Part shown: one piece after another, positions 23,023 to 33,388 of the stretch
Layout of the letters: every line of letters starts with the position of its first letter
Numbering within the stretch: the first letter of the stretch is position 1
Assembly (NCBI GenBank): GCA_950295325.1
Contig: OX485803.1
Span: 27,643,554-27,707,553, forward strand
Reading direction: 5' to 3'
DNA: 64,000 bases
DNA from: Polytrichum commune
Lineage: Eukaryota > Streptophyta > Polytrichopsida > Polytrichales > Polytrichaceae
Translations under genes and position numbers: made by a program
The notes under the pieces: model-generated
What the model saw: only the letters and a program-made list of their open reading frames with translations
Databases searched by the model: none
Told to the model about the DNA's origin: nothing

Positions 23023-23994
23023 TGTCGCAACCCTTGCTAGCCCCCCTTAACAATCTTGCCAATTTTCAATTCTAGCAAAGGTTACGAGCGCTAACCATTC
23101 GCATTCCGCCATGCTAATGGTTAGCTCCTCCTACCCCGGACCTTATAGTTCATAGGAGGGAACCAACCCTCCTACTTTGCTTTCGGGACTCACCCCTTAA
23201 TCGGTAACCCATTCCTAGATGTGGACTTCCATCCATGGAAGTCCAATCCCATGTTGATCATCGCATTGCCGGAGCAACACTACAACAACCCGAACCATAC
23301 TAGGCAACTATGGCTTCACAATGGGCCAATGCCCATGGAGGCCTTGCCGTTCGGCCTCGGGTGGGTGAGGCCACACCACCTCACCCATATAAGCTTCTAG
23401 GACTCTACGCGGGGCCCCTACCCCACCGTCAACCAACCTCTTGTCTCTCTACCAAGAGTTGGGGCCAAGTGGACATTTTCCCTTAGCCGCTGGGCCTAGA
23501 AGCCCCCACAGCTTCAGACCATCATAACTTCCTTGTATGATGTCTGATGCTAACACTTGACCACTCCATCTTCATCTACGCTTCACGTAGATGCCGATGC
23601 ACTCCTCACTTGCCCCATTCGGGCAAGTGGTGAGGAAGTTATGCCTGTTTGAACCTTGGCAGTCCCGGGAATCACTCCCAGGCACTGCTGTACCAGGGCG
23701 CTGTCCCGGGACAGCGCCCCACTCAAATGGCCATAACTCCTAGCTCACACCTCCGATTGAGGTGTTCTTGAGCATTCTAGAATCACCACGCCATGAGCTA
23801 CGCATAGCTCATGGCCTTACCCTTGTGCCTCCTAGTCTCCGTGGGTGGGAGGCGTTCCCAACGCCCGGGGCCCTCACCCACACTAGGATCACTTGGGCCC
23901 TCTCACCAACGGCGCCACAAGTCCCGGGTGTCACTCCGGGGTCCCCCTTGTGCCCATGGTGTTTCGGGCACTCCTCATGGAGAGGTGCACGACA
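23023..23994 (-). repeat. 3' LTR of nested element (972 bp)
   Basis: It is 972 bp, near-identical to 29275-30246, and GC-richer than the surroundings. It contains a perfect 24-nt palindrome at 23696-23719 centred on CCCGGG and a CATCTACG/CGTAGATG hairpin near 23573-23593. Short open frames inside are not genes. Confidence 0.95.
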
Positions 23995-24012
23995 CTCACC
24001 CCCACCAAACGG
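23995..24012 (-). promoter_or_regulatory. Polypurine tract of nested element
   Basis: On the minus strand GGTGGGGGTGAG abuts the 3' LTR, the expected place for the plus-strand DNA primer. Confidence 0.7.
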
Positions 24013-25007
24013 AGTCGATGCCCTCATCGACTATACTCGTAGTCGGCACACCAATTCTCAAGTTGCCATCCTCTATGGTGCGGCATTGTGTTTACCTTAG
24101 GGCGCGACCCCCACAATGCATCTTCAAATTTGGCATAGTCCCAAAGGTGTCGTTCCTAGGTGGTCCGTTAGCGACCTTGGATCTCTTATCCAAGGACCTA
24201 ACCTATACTAGACCCACCTACTTTGGGACTCACTTGGGTTGCCCCTCCTTTGGGGCCTCCCCCGTTAGGCTCCACTAGCCTAACGTGACACATCTAGGCG
24301 AGACCTCAACGCTTCCACTAAGTTGTCTCGGTTGCAACTCCGAGATGGCTTTCCATTGTTAAGCCACGCCTCGATCGCACGGGGGTGATGCCAAGTCCCG
24401 CCCGACTCGGTTCCCACTTTGCTCTTTCGAGACATGGGTTCATGACTCCCATGCGCCAACTCTCGTTAGCTCGCGGGTAGCACTTTTATGAGCACGCGCC
24501 ATCACCTTGTCCCCGCCCGGACAAGCCCACAACTAAGAAGTTTCTTGGTTTTATCCAAGGCCCCTCCAAGCCATGGCCCCCAATTACTCGGCTTACCCAA
24601 CCTAGTTTGGCATATCTATTCCCCCTCTTCCATTAACCAAGCACAAGTACAAGACTAGGACCTCATCTCATACTTTTCTCTTTGCACCACTAAAGTTTGG
24701 ACTTTATTCCCTCAAGCCAAAGAACAAGTTCATGTTGTGGCGTAATTAACCTCGAAGCTAAGTGTGCTACTAGCGTCTCTCCCCCACTAAAGGAGATTGA
24801 TGTCCTCATCAATGCCTACGCTTCATTTCATTGGAGTGTCTAGGCTTAGTTTCTTCAAAGTGCTTTACCAATTCCTTGCCGTTCATCATGTCTCTTGCCG
24901 CTACCCAAACGGCTTCTTTCTCATGGTATCCTCACCAATTCACCAATTACTCCTTTGTACATTTTCTTTCTTTTTCACTTGGGCTTCCTACACTTGAGGA
25001 TGCCCTC
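24013..25007. other. Nested element 3' internal region, non-coding
   Basis: No recognisable domain is present. This lies between the polypurine tract and the C-terminal pol remnant, and corresponds to the 3' untranslated part of the element. Confidence 0.5.
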
Positions 25008-26255
25008 CTACCTCATGTTCCAAATGACGTCCACAAGGTCGGGAGGTGGCCTAATCACTTGCTTGTGATCGGGCCACAAGGTGTTCTCCTTAAATGGCTT
25101 TAGGAATGAGACATGAAATGTCGGATGCACTTTGATCTTGGGCGGTAATTCCAACTTATACATGTCCTTGAACATTTGTTCCACAACGGGAAGCGGAGTT
25201 CCAATTTTGGACATGTACATTGGAGTGAGGCCTTTCGGCTAAGTGAAGTTGTTTACATTCAACAACACCTTTTGGCCCACCTCATTCTCCACTTCGCGTC
25301 TTCCGGCATTGATTTGCACTCCGTAGCACCTTCGGGCTTTCTCCACCAACAACTTGGTCATCTCCAAGACTTGTTTACCATCCTTGGCCAAGTCCTCACC
25401 ATCTTGGTTGAACTCTAGTGTTGAATGTGCCCCCTCGAGAGCTAGGTTAATAGGTTGGAGCGCATCCACTCCATAAGCCACCACGAAAGACCACCCCTTG
25501 GTAGCCAAGTGCGTGGCTACATTGCAATTACACTCCGCTCGACCCACATAGACCGCCCAATCTCCTTGGTCCGCCCCCACCAAGTTCCTCAAGTATTGCT
25601 TCAAGACTACATTCACATGCTCCGCTTTCCCATTCATTTGGGAATGCAAGGCCGTGCTAAACCTTAGTTTCATTCCGACCTCCTTAGAGAAATGCATTGA
25701 AAATGCACTTGTGAACTTTGGATCTTGATCCCACACAATCACTCTTGGCAACCCGTGGTGCCTCAACCATCCTTTGAGAAAAGGCTATGCGGTCTCCAAC
25801 GCGGTGGCGGTTCCCACAATCGGCACCATGTGCGCCAACTTGGCAAACCGCTCTACCATCAACAAGATGGCATCATACCCATGTGACTCCGGCAAACTTG
25901 TGATCAAGTCCATGCACATACTATGCCATGGCCCCGACGGGATAGGCAACGGTTGCAAGAAGCCGCCTTACTTTTGGTAAGAGGCTCGGTTCACTTGGCA
26001 CTTCATCCAAGCCTTCACAAAGTGGGCTATATCCTTCTTTATGCACCGCCAATGGTACCCCCATGACACCATTCTATGGCGGCTTTTTCTTTCTCCTCTA
26101 TGGCCGGCAATAGGACTATCACATTCTTCCTTCAAAACCGATAGCCTCAACTTGCCTTGTGGCACATACACCCGACTTTGTTTACACTTGAACAATCCGT
26201 CCACCAACTTAACCTCTTTGAGCACCTTGCTCTTGCGAAGCTCACCTAAAAGCAT
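25008..26255 (-). pseudogene. pol: Integrase remnants of nested element
   Basis: Three minus-strand blocks appear in the correct order. 25968-26255 holds the zinc-region remnant (DSPIAGHRGERKSRHRM, then VKAWMKCQVNR). 25239-25766 holds the catalytic core from HHGLPRVIVWDQDPKFTSAF (second Asp) to LHSQMNGKAEHVN, where the usual HPQTDGQTE is degraded but an acidic residue remains. 25008-25220 is the C-terminal region with HPTFHVSFLKPF. Stops and frameshifts separate them, so no working integrase can be made. The family assignment to Ty3/gypsy rests on these motifs. Confidence 0.8.
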
Positions 26256-26487
26256 TTGTGCTTTGGGGTAGTAAATTTACCCCTCCCGTATCTTGCATCA
26301 CAAGTTTCCTTCGCCGGCACACATTAGCCACAAGGTTTGGATGGTTCTCATTGCTTGGAACTCTTCCCGTCTACTTAGCGCATCCGGCACCACATTTCCA
26401 CGGTCCGGTTTGTGGATTAAATCCACCTTCATAAGCGCCAAGCTATCATGCCAACGCAATGACTTGGTGCTCACTTGCGCTTGTATG

Positions 26488-27666
26488 TCAAAATACTTTT
26501 AGGACACATTGTCCATGTAGACCTTTGCTTTGTGCGACCCCAAATAGTGTCGCCACATCTTCAAGCAATGCACTACGACAAAGAAGTTCTTTGTCATGAG
26601 TTGGTTGTCTTCTTTGACAACCATCGAGCTTCATGCTCCCATATGCAATGGCCATCCATCTTACACAAAATCCACCATTGGCAAAGTCATTCATCCCCGT
26701 ATGCACCTCAAAAGGTTTGTCAAGCTCCGCGAACTTGAGCACGGGCGGCGAAGAGAACTTGCTCTTAAGCTCCCCAAAGACTTGGTGACAAGGCTCATCC
26801 CATTCTTGGGATAGTCATTTCTTTCACGAGTCACACAAGGTCGGACAACCATCGAGCTTCATGCTCCCATATACAATGGCCATCCATTGTGCATCAACAT
26901 CCACCAATGGTAAAGTCACTCGCCCCCATATGCACCTCAAAAGGTTTGTCAAACTCCAAAAACTTGAGCACGGGTGGCGAAGAGAAGTTGGTCTTAAGCT
27001 CCTCAAAGACTTGGTGGCAAGGCTCATCCCACTCTTGGGATAGCCATTTCTTGCACAAGTTGGACAAGGTCGAACAACCATCGAGCTTCATGCTCTTATA
27101 TGCAATGGCCATCCATTTTGCCTTAACATCCGCCAATGGTAAAGTCACTCGCTCCCGTATGCACCTCAAAGGTATGTCAAACTCCGCGAACTTGAGCACG
27201 GGCGGCGAAGAGAACTTCGTCTTAAGCTCCCCAATGGCTTGGTGGCACGGCTCATCCCACTCTTGGGATAGCCATTTCTTGCACAAGCCGGACAAGGTTC
27301 GACAACCATGGAGCTTAATGCTCTCATAAGCACTGGTCATCCATCTTGGATCAACATCCGCCAATGATAAAGTCCTTCGTCTCCATGTGCACCTCAAAAT
27401 GCTTACGAAAACCCGGAAACTTAACCACATCTTGTGAAGGGAACTTACTCTTGAGCTCCCCAAAGGCTTGGTGGCAAGGCTCATCCCACTCTTGGGATAG
27501 CCATTTTTCCCAACATGTTGACTAAGGTTCTAGCAACCTTAGAAAAACCATGAATGAAGTGGTGGTAGTAGTTGTCTAGGCCAACAAATGACCTAAGCCC
27601 TCTTCTTGAATCAAGGGCCAATTCTCTTCTTGGATTGCCTTGACATTCTTCATGTTCGTCCACCAA
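26488..27666 (-). pseudogene. pol: RT C-terminus / RNase H remnants of nested element, internally amplified
   Basis: The minus-strand frame 27481-27666 has the RT connection motif (LRSFVGLDNYYHHFIHGFSK). Downstream, the segment spanning the RT-RNase H junction (EWDEPCHQ, then FSSPPVLKF, then FDKPFEVHMGASDF) is present about four times in tandem between 26617 and 27520. RNase H then continues as HDKELLC near 26600. The YxDD catalytic part of RT is not seen, so the polymerase is deleted or beyond recognition. This explains why the element lacks a long pol frame. Confidence 0.75.
26617..27520 (-). repeat. Tandem repeat, about four units of ~228 bp, inside nested pol
   Basis: Units start with ACAACCATCGAGCTTCATGC-like sequence at about 26618, 26843, 27073 and 27301, and each ends with a CATCCCACTCTTGGGATAGC-like block. 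The repeated unit encodes the RT-RNase H hinge on the minus strand. The copies differ by point changes and small indels, so the amplification predates the last transposition (both LTRs are almost identical). Confidence 0.8.
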
Positions 27667-28335
27667 CTTCCTTTGTCACCACCTACCTCAAGAACTCAAT
27701 CTCTCGTTGAGCAAAGTTATTTTTCACTTCTTGGCGGTAACTTTTTGGGCAACACATTGGTGAATACATCCTTGTATCTCACCAACATCCCACCAATGTG
27801 GTTTGGAGGAGGCCCATCTTTCCTAGCCTCCCCATACATTCTTTGGAGTTGCTCCAATTGAACCACGACCATTATGTTTTCTATTTTTCATTTGGTCCAT
27901 TAAGACCAAATTCAACTTGGGTCCTCCTACCATAGGAGTCCTTGTCAATTTGAACTTCAATTCTTTGCCATTATGACACATCATAATGCACCGCAAGCTC
28001 ACCGGCTTGCACCTCACATCTATCATGTGAGTTTCAAAGTAGGCGGCCTTCACAATGACATGCATTTCATCTATTTCACATGGTGTGAAATTTTGACAAA
28101 AATCCAATGTCCCACATTGAAAGGTTACATGCATCGCGGCCTCCTTTGTCTCATGCGGTTCGCCCTTTCCAAACCGCACCTTGGTGGGCTTGCTTTCTCT
28201 ATCAATCGGCAAGCCCCAACTCCCTTGTGAGTTTTGGGCTCAAGAAGGAGTGGTAGCCTCTTTGTCAACACATGAGACATTTCTCCCATTCATTGAGCCT
28301 CAAGGTACAAAAGATTTGGCCTTGGCTTAAGGCTA
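27667..28335 (-). pseudogene. Probable protease/linker remnant of nested element
   Basis: A minus-strand frame at 27823-28212 reads through FKLTRTPMVGGPKLNLVLMD and VTFQCGTLDFCQNF. The position, between gag and RT in the element's orientation, and the general look fit a retrotransposon polyprotein segment. I see no clear D-S/T-G motif, so protease is only a positional guess. Confidence 0.35.
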
Positions 28336-28374
28336 CTAGCCTTGGCCACAATGCCATCGTCTTACATTCGGTCC

Positions 28375-28625
28375 TCGGCAACTTGGCTTGGCTTGGTCCG
28401 CAAAGCCAACTTTAAACATTTCGTCCGCGGGACAAATTGGTTTGGCGCCACAAAACCAATTTCTAATAGTTTGTCCGCAAAACAAACATGTTTTGCCTTG
28501 GTAGCACAAAGCCACCTTCCCACACTCCGTCCGCGGCACGAACATGAATTGCCTTGGTAGGACAAACCCACCTCCCAACATTCCGTCCGCGGCACCAACA
28601 TGTTTTGCCTAAGTAAAATGGACCA
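28375..28625. repeat. Short tandem repeats (~63 bp) in the gag-side region of nested element
   Basis: Blocks of the type GTCCGCGGCACnAACATG / TTGCCTTGGTAG / ACAAACCCACCTCCCAACA repeat about four times between 28375 and 28625. They sit on the gag side of the element. In translation they give repeated cysteine-containing strings in several frames, but not a CCHC knuckle I can recognise. Confidence 0.6.
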
Positions 28626-29260
28626 AACAATTTGCACTCATTTCTTTGGGACCTACTTTGGCTAAAGCCACTTGTGGTGATGCGCCGCCACACTTCTCTT
28701 TGGGACCATCGGCTTCAATGCTCTTGCAAACTTGATGGTCCCCACCATGTCCTCAAGAACCCTTAGGGACTTAAACAAGGCATCCACCACCCACTTTTAA
28801 AACCCCACCTAAAAGGATGCATTTCTTAGAAAGCTCGTCCGTTTTAGGTGTATCCTTCATTTGTGCGTTTGAATAGCGCACATAGGCCTTAAGAGGCCCC
28901 GGGTGCCTCATTAGCACCAAATTCATTCCAACATCAATACCTTCCAAGCATTTCGAATTGGAATTTCAATCCAACATTAATGCCCTCCAAGGTTTTGGGT
29001 GCTTTCGGTATTCTAGGCCCCAAATGTTTTTTGAGGTTTGAGGGAGCCCTTTCAAAGCACTCCTCCATTTTCCTTACCAAATCCACCCTCATGCCCACCA
29101 TTGTCATTAGAACCAATGGTATGGTCAAATTCCACATGCACATGATCCTTGTTCCAATTTGAGCCTCACAACCCTTTTGGAAACCCCGGGCTCACCATCA
29201 TAACCCGCATTTTTGATAGCCATGTTTCCCTCAAAGTGCGAGCTCAAAACTTGGAACCCT
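28626..29260. other. Nested element 5' internal region
   Basis: Between the ~63-bp repeats and the primer site I see no intact gag frame. A 69-residue minus-strand frame at 28934-29143 (EECFERAPSNLKKHLG) may be a gag scrap but has no diagnostic motif. Confidence 0.35.
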
Positions 29261-29272
29261 GCTCTGATACCA
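29261..29272 (-). promoter_or_regulatory. Primer binding site of nested element (initiator Met tRNA)
   Basis: On the minus strand TGGTATCAGAGC lies two bases inside the right-hand LTR. It fixes the element's orientation and makes 29275-30246 its 5' LTR. Confidence 0.93.
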
Positions 29273-29274
29273 AA

Positions 29275-30246
29275 TGTCGCAACCCTTGCTAGCCCCCCTT
29301 AACAATCTTGCCAATTTTCAATTCTAGCAAAGGTTACGAGCGCTAACCATTCGCATTCCGCCATGCTAATGGTTAGCTCCTCCTACCCCGGACCTTATAG
29401 TTCATAGGAGGGAACCAACCCTCCTACTTTGCTTTCGGGACTCACCCCTTAATCGGTAACCCATTCCTAGATGTGGACTTCCATCCATGGAAGTCCAATC
29501 CCATGTTGATCATCGCATTGCCGGAGCAACACTACAACAACCCGAACCATACTAGGCAACTATGGCTTCACAATGGGCCAATGCCCATGGAGGCCTTGCC
29601 GTTCGGCCTCGGGTGGGTGAGGCCACACCACCTCACCCATATAAGCTTCTAGGACTCTACGCGGGGCCCCTACCCCACCGTCAACCAACCTCTTGTCTCT
29701 CTACCAAGAGTTGGGGCCAAGTGGACATTTTCCCTTAGCCGCTGGGCCTAGAAGCCCCCACAGCTTCAGACCATCATAACTTCCTTGTATGATGTCTGAT
29801 GCTAACACTTGACCACTCCATCTTCATCTACGCTTCACGTAGATGCCGATGCACTCCTCACTTGCCCCATTCGGGCAAGTGGTGAGGAAGTTATGCCTGT
29901 TTGAACCTTGGCAGTCCCGGGAATCACTCCCAGGCACTGCTGTACCAGGGCGCTGTCCCGGGACAGCGCCCCACTCAAATGGCCATAACTCCTAGCTCAC
30001 ACCTCCGATTGAGGTGTTCTTGAGCATTCTAGAATCACCACGCCATGAGCTACGCATAGCTCATGGCCTTACCCTTGTGCCTCCTAGTCTCCGTGGGTGG
30101 GAGGCGTTCCCAACGCCCGGGGCCCTCACCCACACTAGGATCACTTGGGCCCTCTCACCAACGGCGCCACAAGTCCCGGGTGTCACTCCGGGGTCCCCCT
30201 TGTGCCCATGGTGTTTCGGGCACTCCTCATGGAGAGGTGCGCGACA
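29275..30246 (-). repeat. 5' LTR of nested element (972 bp)
   Basis: Near-identical to 23023-23994 (offset 6252 bp), including the 24-nt palindrome at 29948-29971. The only difference I noticed is GCGCGACA versus GCACGACA at its edge. Confidence 0.95.
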
Positions 30247-31094
30247 AAACTGATGGGCAGACGGAACGGGTAAACCGTATCCTGGCGGATATGTTGCGGC
30301 ATTATGTCAACCCAATGCAAGATGATTGGGATGAATTCCTTGCAGTAGTTGAATTTGCATATAAAAGCTCTTGGCAAGAGTCTGTACGGAATACTCCGTT
30401 TGTCCTGAACTATGGTCAGCAGCCCCGGACACCAATTAGTGGGAACATCAGGTATCAAGTCCCTGCTGCGCAGAATTTTATCGAGCATATGACACATGTG
30501 ATTGGCGAGGCCAAAAAACATCTCATTGCTGCGCAACAACGACAAAAGTTCTATGCTGACAAGAACCGACAAGAGGTCTCGTTCGAAGTGGACCAGCAAG
30601 TGCTAGTAAGTACTGCCAACATTAAGTTGAAGGTCCCAGGAGCTCGAAAGCTTTTACCAAGGTGGATTGGCCCATTTCGGGTGGTGCAAAGGATAGGGGT
30701 GGTAGGATACCGCGTGTAACTGCCAGATACATTTAAGATCCACGATGTCTTTCATGTGTCACTTCTTAGGCCTTATGTGGCCGATGGCAGGGTACAGCCT
30801 CCCCCTCCGCCAGTCTTTGAGGAAGATGCATCTTATGAAGTAGAACGCGTGCTTTCACACAAAGATAGAGGGTCTCGTTCTCGCCCCAAGAAATTCTATC
30901 TTTTCAAATGGCTCGGATATGCACTTGAGCATAATTCATGGGAGCCCGAATGCAACTTGAGTGTAAAAGTCCTCAAAGAGTATTGGGATGCGGTAGCAAA
31001 GTCTGAGGTGAGACTTACACGCCATGGTGTTAAGCGTGACCGCGAAGCCCCAGCTGTGCAAAAATGTTTGAGGCGGAAGGTATCTTCGGGGTAG
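30247..31094 (+). pseudogene. pol: Integrase C-terminal half with chromodomain (chromovirus, after the break)
   Basis: Directly after the duplicated AAACT the integrase core resumes with DGQTERVNRIL, which includes the catalytic Glu. The GPY/F-type module follows (PRWIGPFRVVQRIG, then KIHDVFHVSLLRPY), with an in-frame TAA at 30717-30719. A chromodomain closes the protein: YEVERVLSHKDRG, FYLFKWLGY and HNSWEPECNL. Chromodomains bias chromovirus integration toward marked chromatin. The frame differs from the upstream half only because of the insertion length. The open frame that starts at 30063 is an LTR-integrase artefact and not a gene. Confidence 0.92.
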
Positions 31095-31304
31095 GCGCCT
31101 TTTGTTCTTTCAGGCTTGCACAAGATCCTGTAAACGGGGTGTTATTATTAACTTGTTTCACCCTGCCAATTGGCATGGAGCATGGTACAGATACAGATCC
31201 CATGGCTCGCTTAAATTAGTGGTGGTTTTGACTATATTTGTTTTGATGCACTACGATTTGGGATCATTCATGAACGCGGACGTTCATTCCTAAGTGGGGA
31301 GGTG
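31095..31304 (+). promoter_or_regulatory. 3' untranslated part and polypurine tract of the chromovirus
   Basis: After the pol stop there is about 200 bp without a domain, ending in AAGTGGGGAGGTG (31292-31304) directly before the 3' LTR. That is the expected plus-strand primer. Confidence 0.8.
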
Positions 31305-31651
31305 TGTAACGTGTATTACATATTTATTGTTTATTGTTTATTTACAACCTCTCATTCAACTAGGACTCCTTTACTAGAAAACTAGAGGCGCTACCCTGAG
31401 TGCTCTAGCAGTCCTAAAAGTAAAGGGAGTTAACTAGTTGAAGCTATGGTTTTACACTTGGTTCTACCTCGTAAGTAACGACCATTAGTTAAGTGCACTT
31501 AGAATTATCCTAAAGGCATGGAGGGAGAGCTTGCTAGCATATACTTAACTACTAGTTGGAGGTGGCCTCAACTCATAGTAGTATCAGTATATAAGCTCTA
31601 AGGTTGGGAGGAACATGCCTCTTGAATCTCATAATATTTGAGAACGTTACA
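31305..31651 (+). repeat. 3' LTR of the chromovirus (347 bp)
   Basis: TGTAACG to CGTTACA, 12 bp shorter than the 5' LTR: a 7-bp loss in the TTTATTG run, 4 bp near GACCA(AATG)TTAG, and 1 bp near GTATC(T)AG, plus several substitutions. It is followed by GATAA, the second copy of the target duplication. Confidence 0.95.
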
Positions 31652-33385
31652 GATAATATCATATGTGATGATGATAAAGCATTATAGTACATCGGATAGA
31701 CTATAGTCAGAACCTAGATTTTCTGAGTATACCCCATCTATAATGTTATCCCACAAGTCTAATTCCAATTAAAATAACATTTATTTGCACATTATATTAT
31801 ATTATCTTAAATATCAAATTTATCTCTATATATATCATTTTTTGGGATATATTATATACTTTATCTTCATCGTTTCACTTTGGTCGTTTTATGAACATTT
31901 ACACTCATTTATTATTTTTGTCTTTTATACCTTATCTTAATTTTATTACAAAAATCATCATCTCAACTCCTTTTAGTTATAATAGATGATGCAATATATT
32001 TTTGGATATCTTTAGATACCTTATCTTGTAATTTGTATATTTATGATTAATTCTATATATTGTGTAACTTATTTTTTAAAATATTTTGCGACCACCACAA
32101 ATAGATTAATAATAAATATATTACAAATTGACCCGCAATAAAAATATTCTGGTAATTTTTATATGATTTTTTATTCATTTATTATATATTCCCTATCTTA
32201 CAACCCATCAAACATATCCAATTAAAATTTACTTAAGTAATATAGTACAAGGTTATTTATTTATAGACTATAGTTTATCTTGAGCAATTGATGAGCACAA
32301 GAATTTGCACCTGTAATCATGAATATTATATTTGTTTGTGCTTCAAACTTTACGAAGAAAGTCGTTATAGGCTTGATTTGGATTTGCTAGCAACCTTGAA
32401 CTGGTCGCGTGTTTTATATCATAGGAGAGGTGGGCTAGCAGAAAAATTAAATAATTGAGACCAATGTACATTAGTGCCAGTAATGGATCAAGTTGCAATA
32501 GGTACCCCACAAACTAACCATCCCAAGAATATTTTTTTGTTTATATAAATAACCTTTGTGAAAATGAAATGATATTGTTTTTAAAATCCAAGAAGCGAAT
32601 GGCTTATGGCACTAGGTGTACATCAAGATGGTGTCAAAAAAACTAATTTCCTAGAGTAATGAAGTGTAACGGCATTTGTTAGATCTAATAATGTATCATG
32701 GAAGAGGCACCATGTTGTATCAATTCAATGGTCTGATTGGAATTGACACTTGAGACAACTTAGTCTAACATTATGAAATAGGAAAATTAATCTATCTCTA
32801 ATGGAGTTGTAGCAGGGACACTCCAACACAAAATATGTTTCATTGTCAACTGCATTTGGGAGACATAATTAACATATTCATGTTGTAACCTTAGAAATTG
32901 AAATAGAGAACAACATGATCAAGCATCGTTCACATCAACAATTCACATTCACAAAATATCACAATTTATGAACGAGATGATTATGATGATGACAACACAC
33001 AAAAACCTCTAAAGTATATGTGTCTAATTCCAACATGACAATAATTTGGACACCTATATTTGAATGGTATGTGGTTGGGCATGGATCAAAAAATGGACTC
33101 CAAAAAGACTTGTCTTTAAAAAAGATCGTGAATATGTGCTTTAATAAATAATGTTATCATTTCTTGTGTCAATACTCAACAAATTGGTGGGGAGGATGAC
33201 TATATTTGACCATTTAAGGAGAACAATAATCTTCACTTTGAAGTTGAACAAGATATTCATATGAGCTCCAAGAATCATGAGAAAATAGACTTCAACCTCG
33301 ATTTAGATTTGCTAACCATCTCGTACTAATTGTGTGTTTCATATCCTAAAATACACATGCTTGTTGGAAAACCAAGCCATCTACG
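31652..33385 (+). other. MULE A interior: third ~395-bp repeat and non-coding DNA shared with MULE B
   Basis: 31652-32045 is the third ~395-bp unit. 32046-33385 is AT-rich, with no gene I can support. It matches element B in inverse orientation (about 54089-55437), including blocks such as GATTTGCTAGCAACCTTGAA and AGACATAATTAACATATTCA, so it belonged to the MULE before the two copies separated. Confidence 0.7.
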
Positions 33386-33388
33386 TTA

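Larger units (their letters stand above)
23023..30246 (-). mobile_element. Nested LTR retrotransposon, minus-strand orientation (7.2 kb), recent
   Basis: Two 972-bp LTRs (23023-23994 and 29275-30246) start TGTCGCAACCC and end CGACA, flanked by the 5-bp duplication AAACT (23018-23022 and 30247-30251). The primer site beside the right LTR reads on the minus strand, so the element runs right to left. I noticed only one LTR difference (GTGCAC versus GTGCGC near the end), indicating a young insertion. Internal sequence holds degraded Ty3/gypsy pol blocks on the minus strand plus tandem repeats. No long open gag-pol remains, so it was probably mobilised in trans. Confidence 0.93.
18058..31651 (+). 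mobile_element. Chromodomain Ty3/gypsy LTR retrotransposon, interrupted by a second LTR element
   Basis: The LTRs are bounded by TGTAACG and CGTTACA, and a 5-bp duplication GATAA lies at 18053-18057 and 31652-31656. The order is LTR, Met-tRNA primer site, gag with zinc knuckle, aspartic protease, reverse transcriptase, RNase H, integrase, chromodomain, polypurine tract, LTR, which is the Ty3/gypsy order with a chromovirus C-terminus. Without the nested element and its duplication it is about 6.4 kb. The two LTRs (359 and 347 bp) differ by several substitutions and three indels (7, 4 and 1 bp), and pol has at least six in-frame stops, so it is not a recent insertion. It landed at the junction of two ~395-bp MULE repeats. 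Confidence 0.95.

Noticed and set aside
23762..24278. Proline-rich ORFs in the nested LTRs
   Set aside because: They lie wholly inside GC-rich LTR sequence, duplicated in the other LTR, with no domain.
30063..30719. 218-residue ORF starting in the right LTR of the nested element
   Set aside because: It is an accidental fusion of LTR sequence with the downstream integrase half of the chromovirus.
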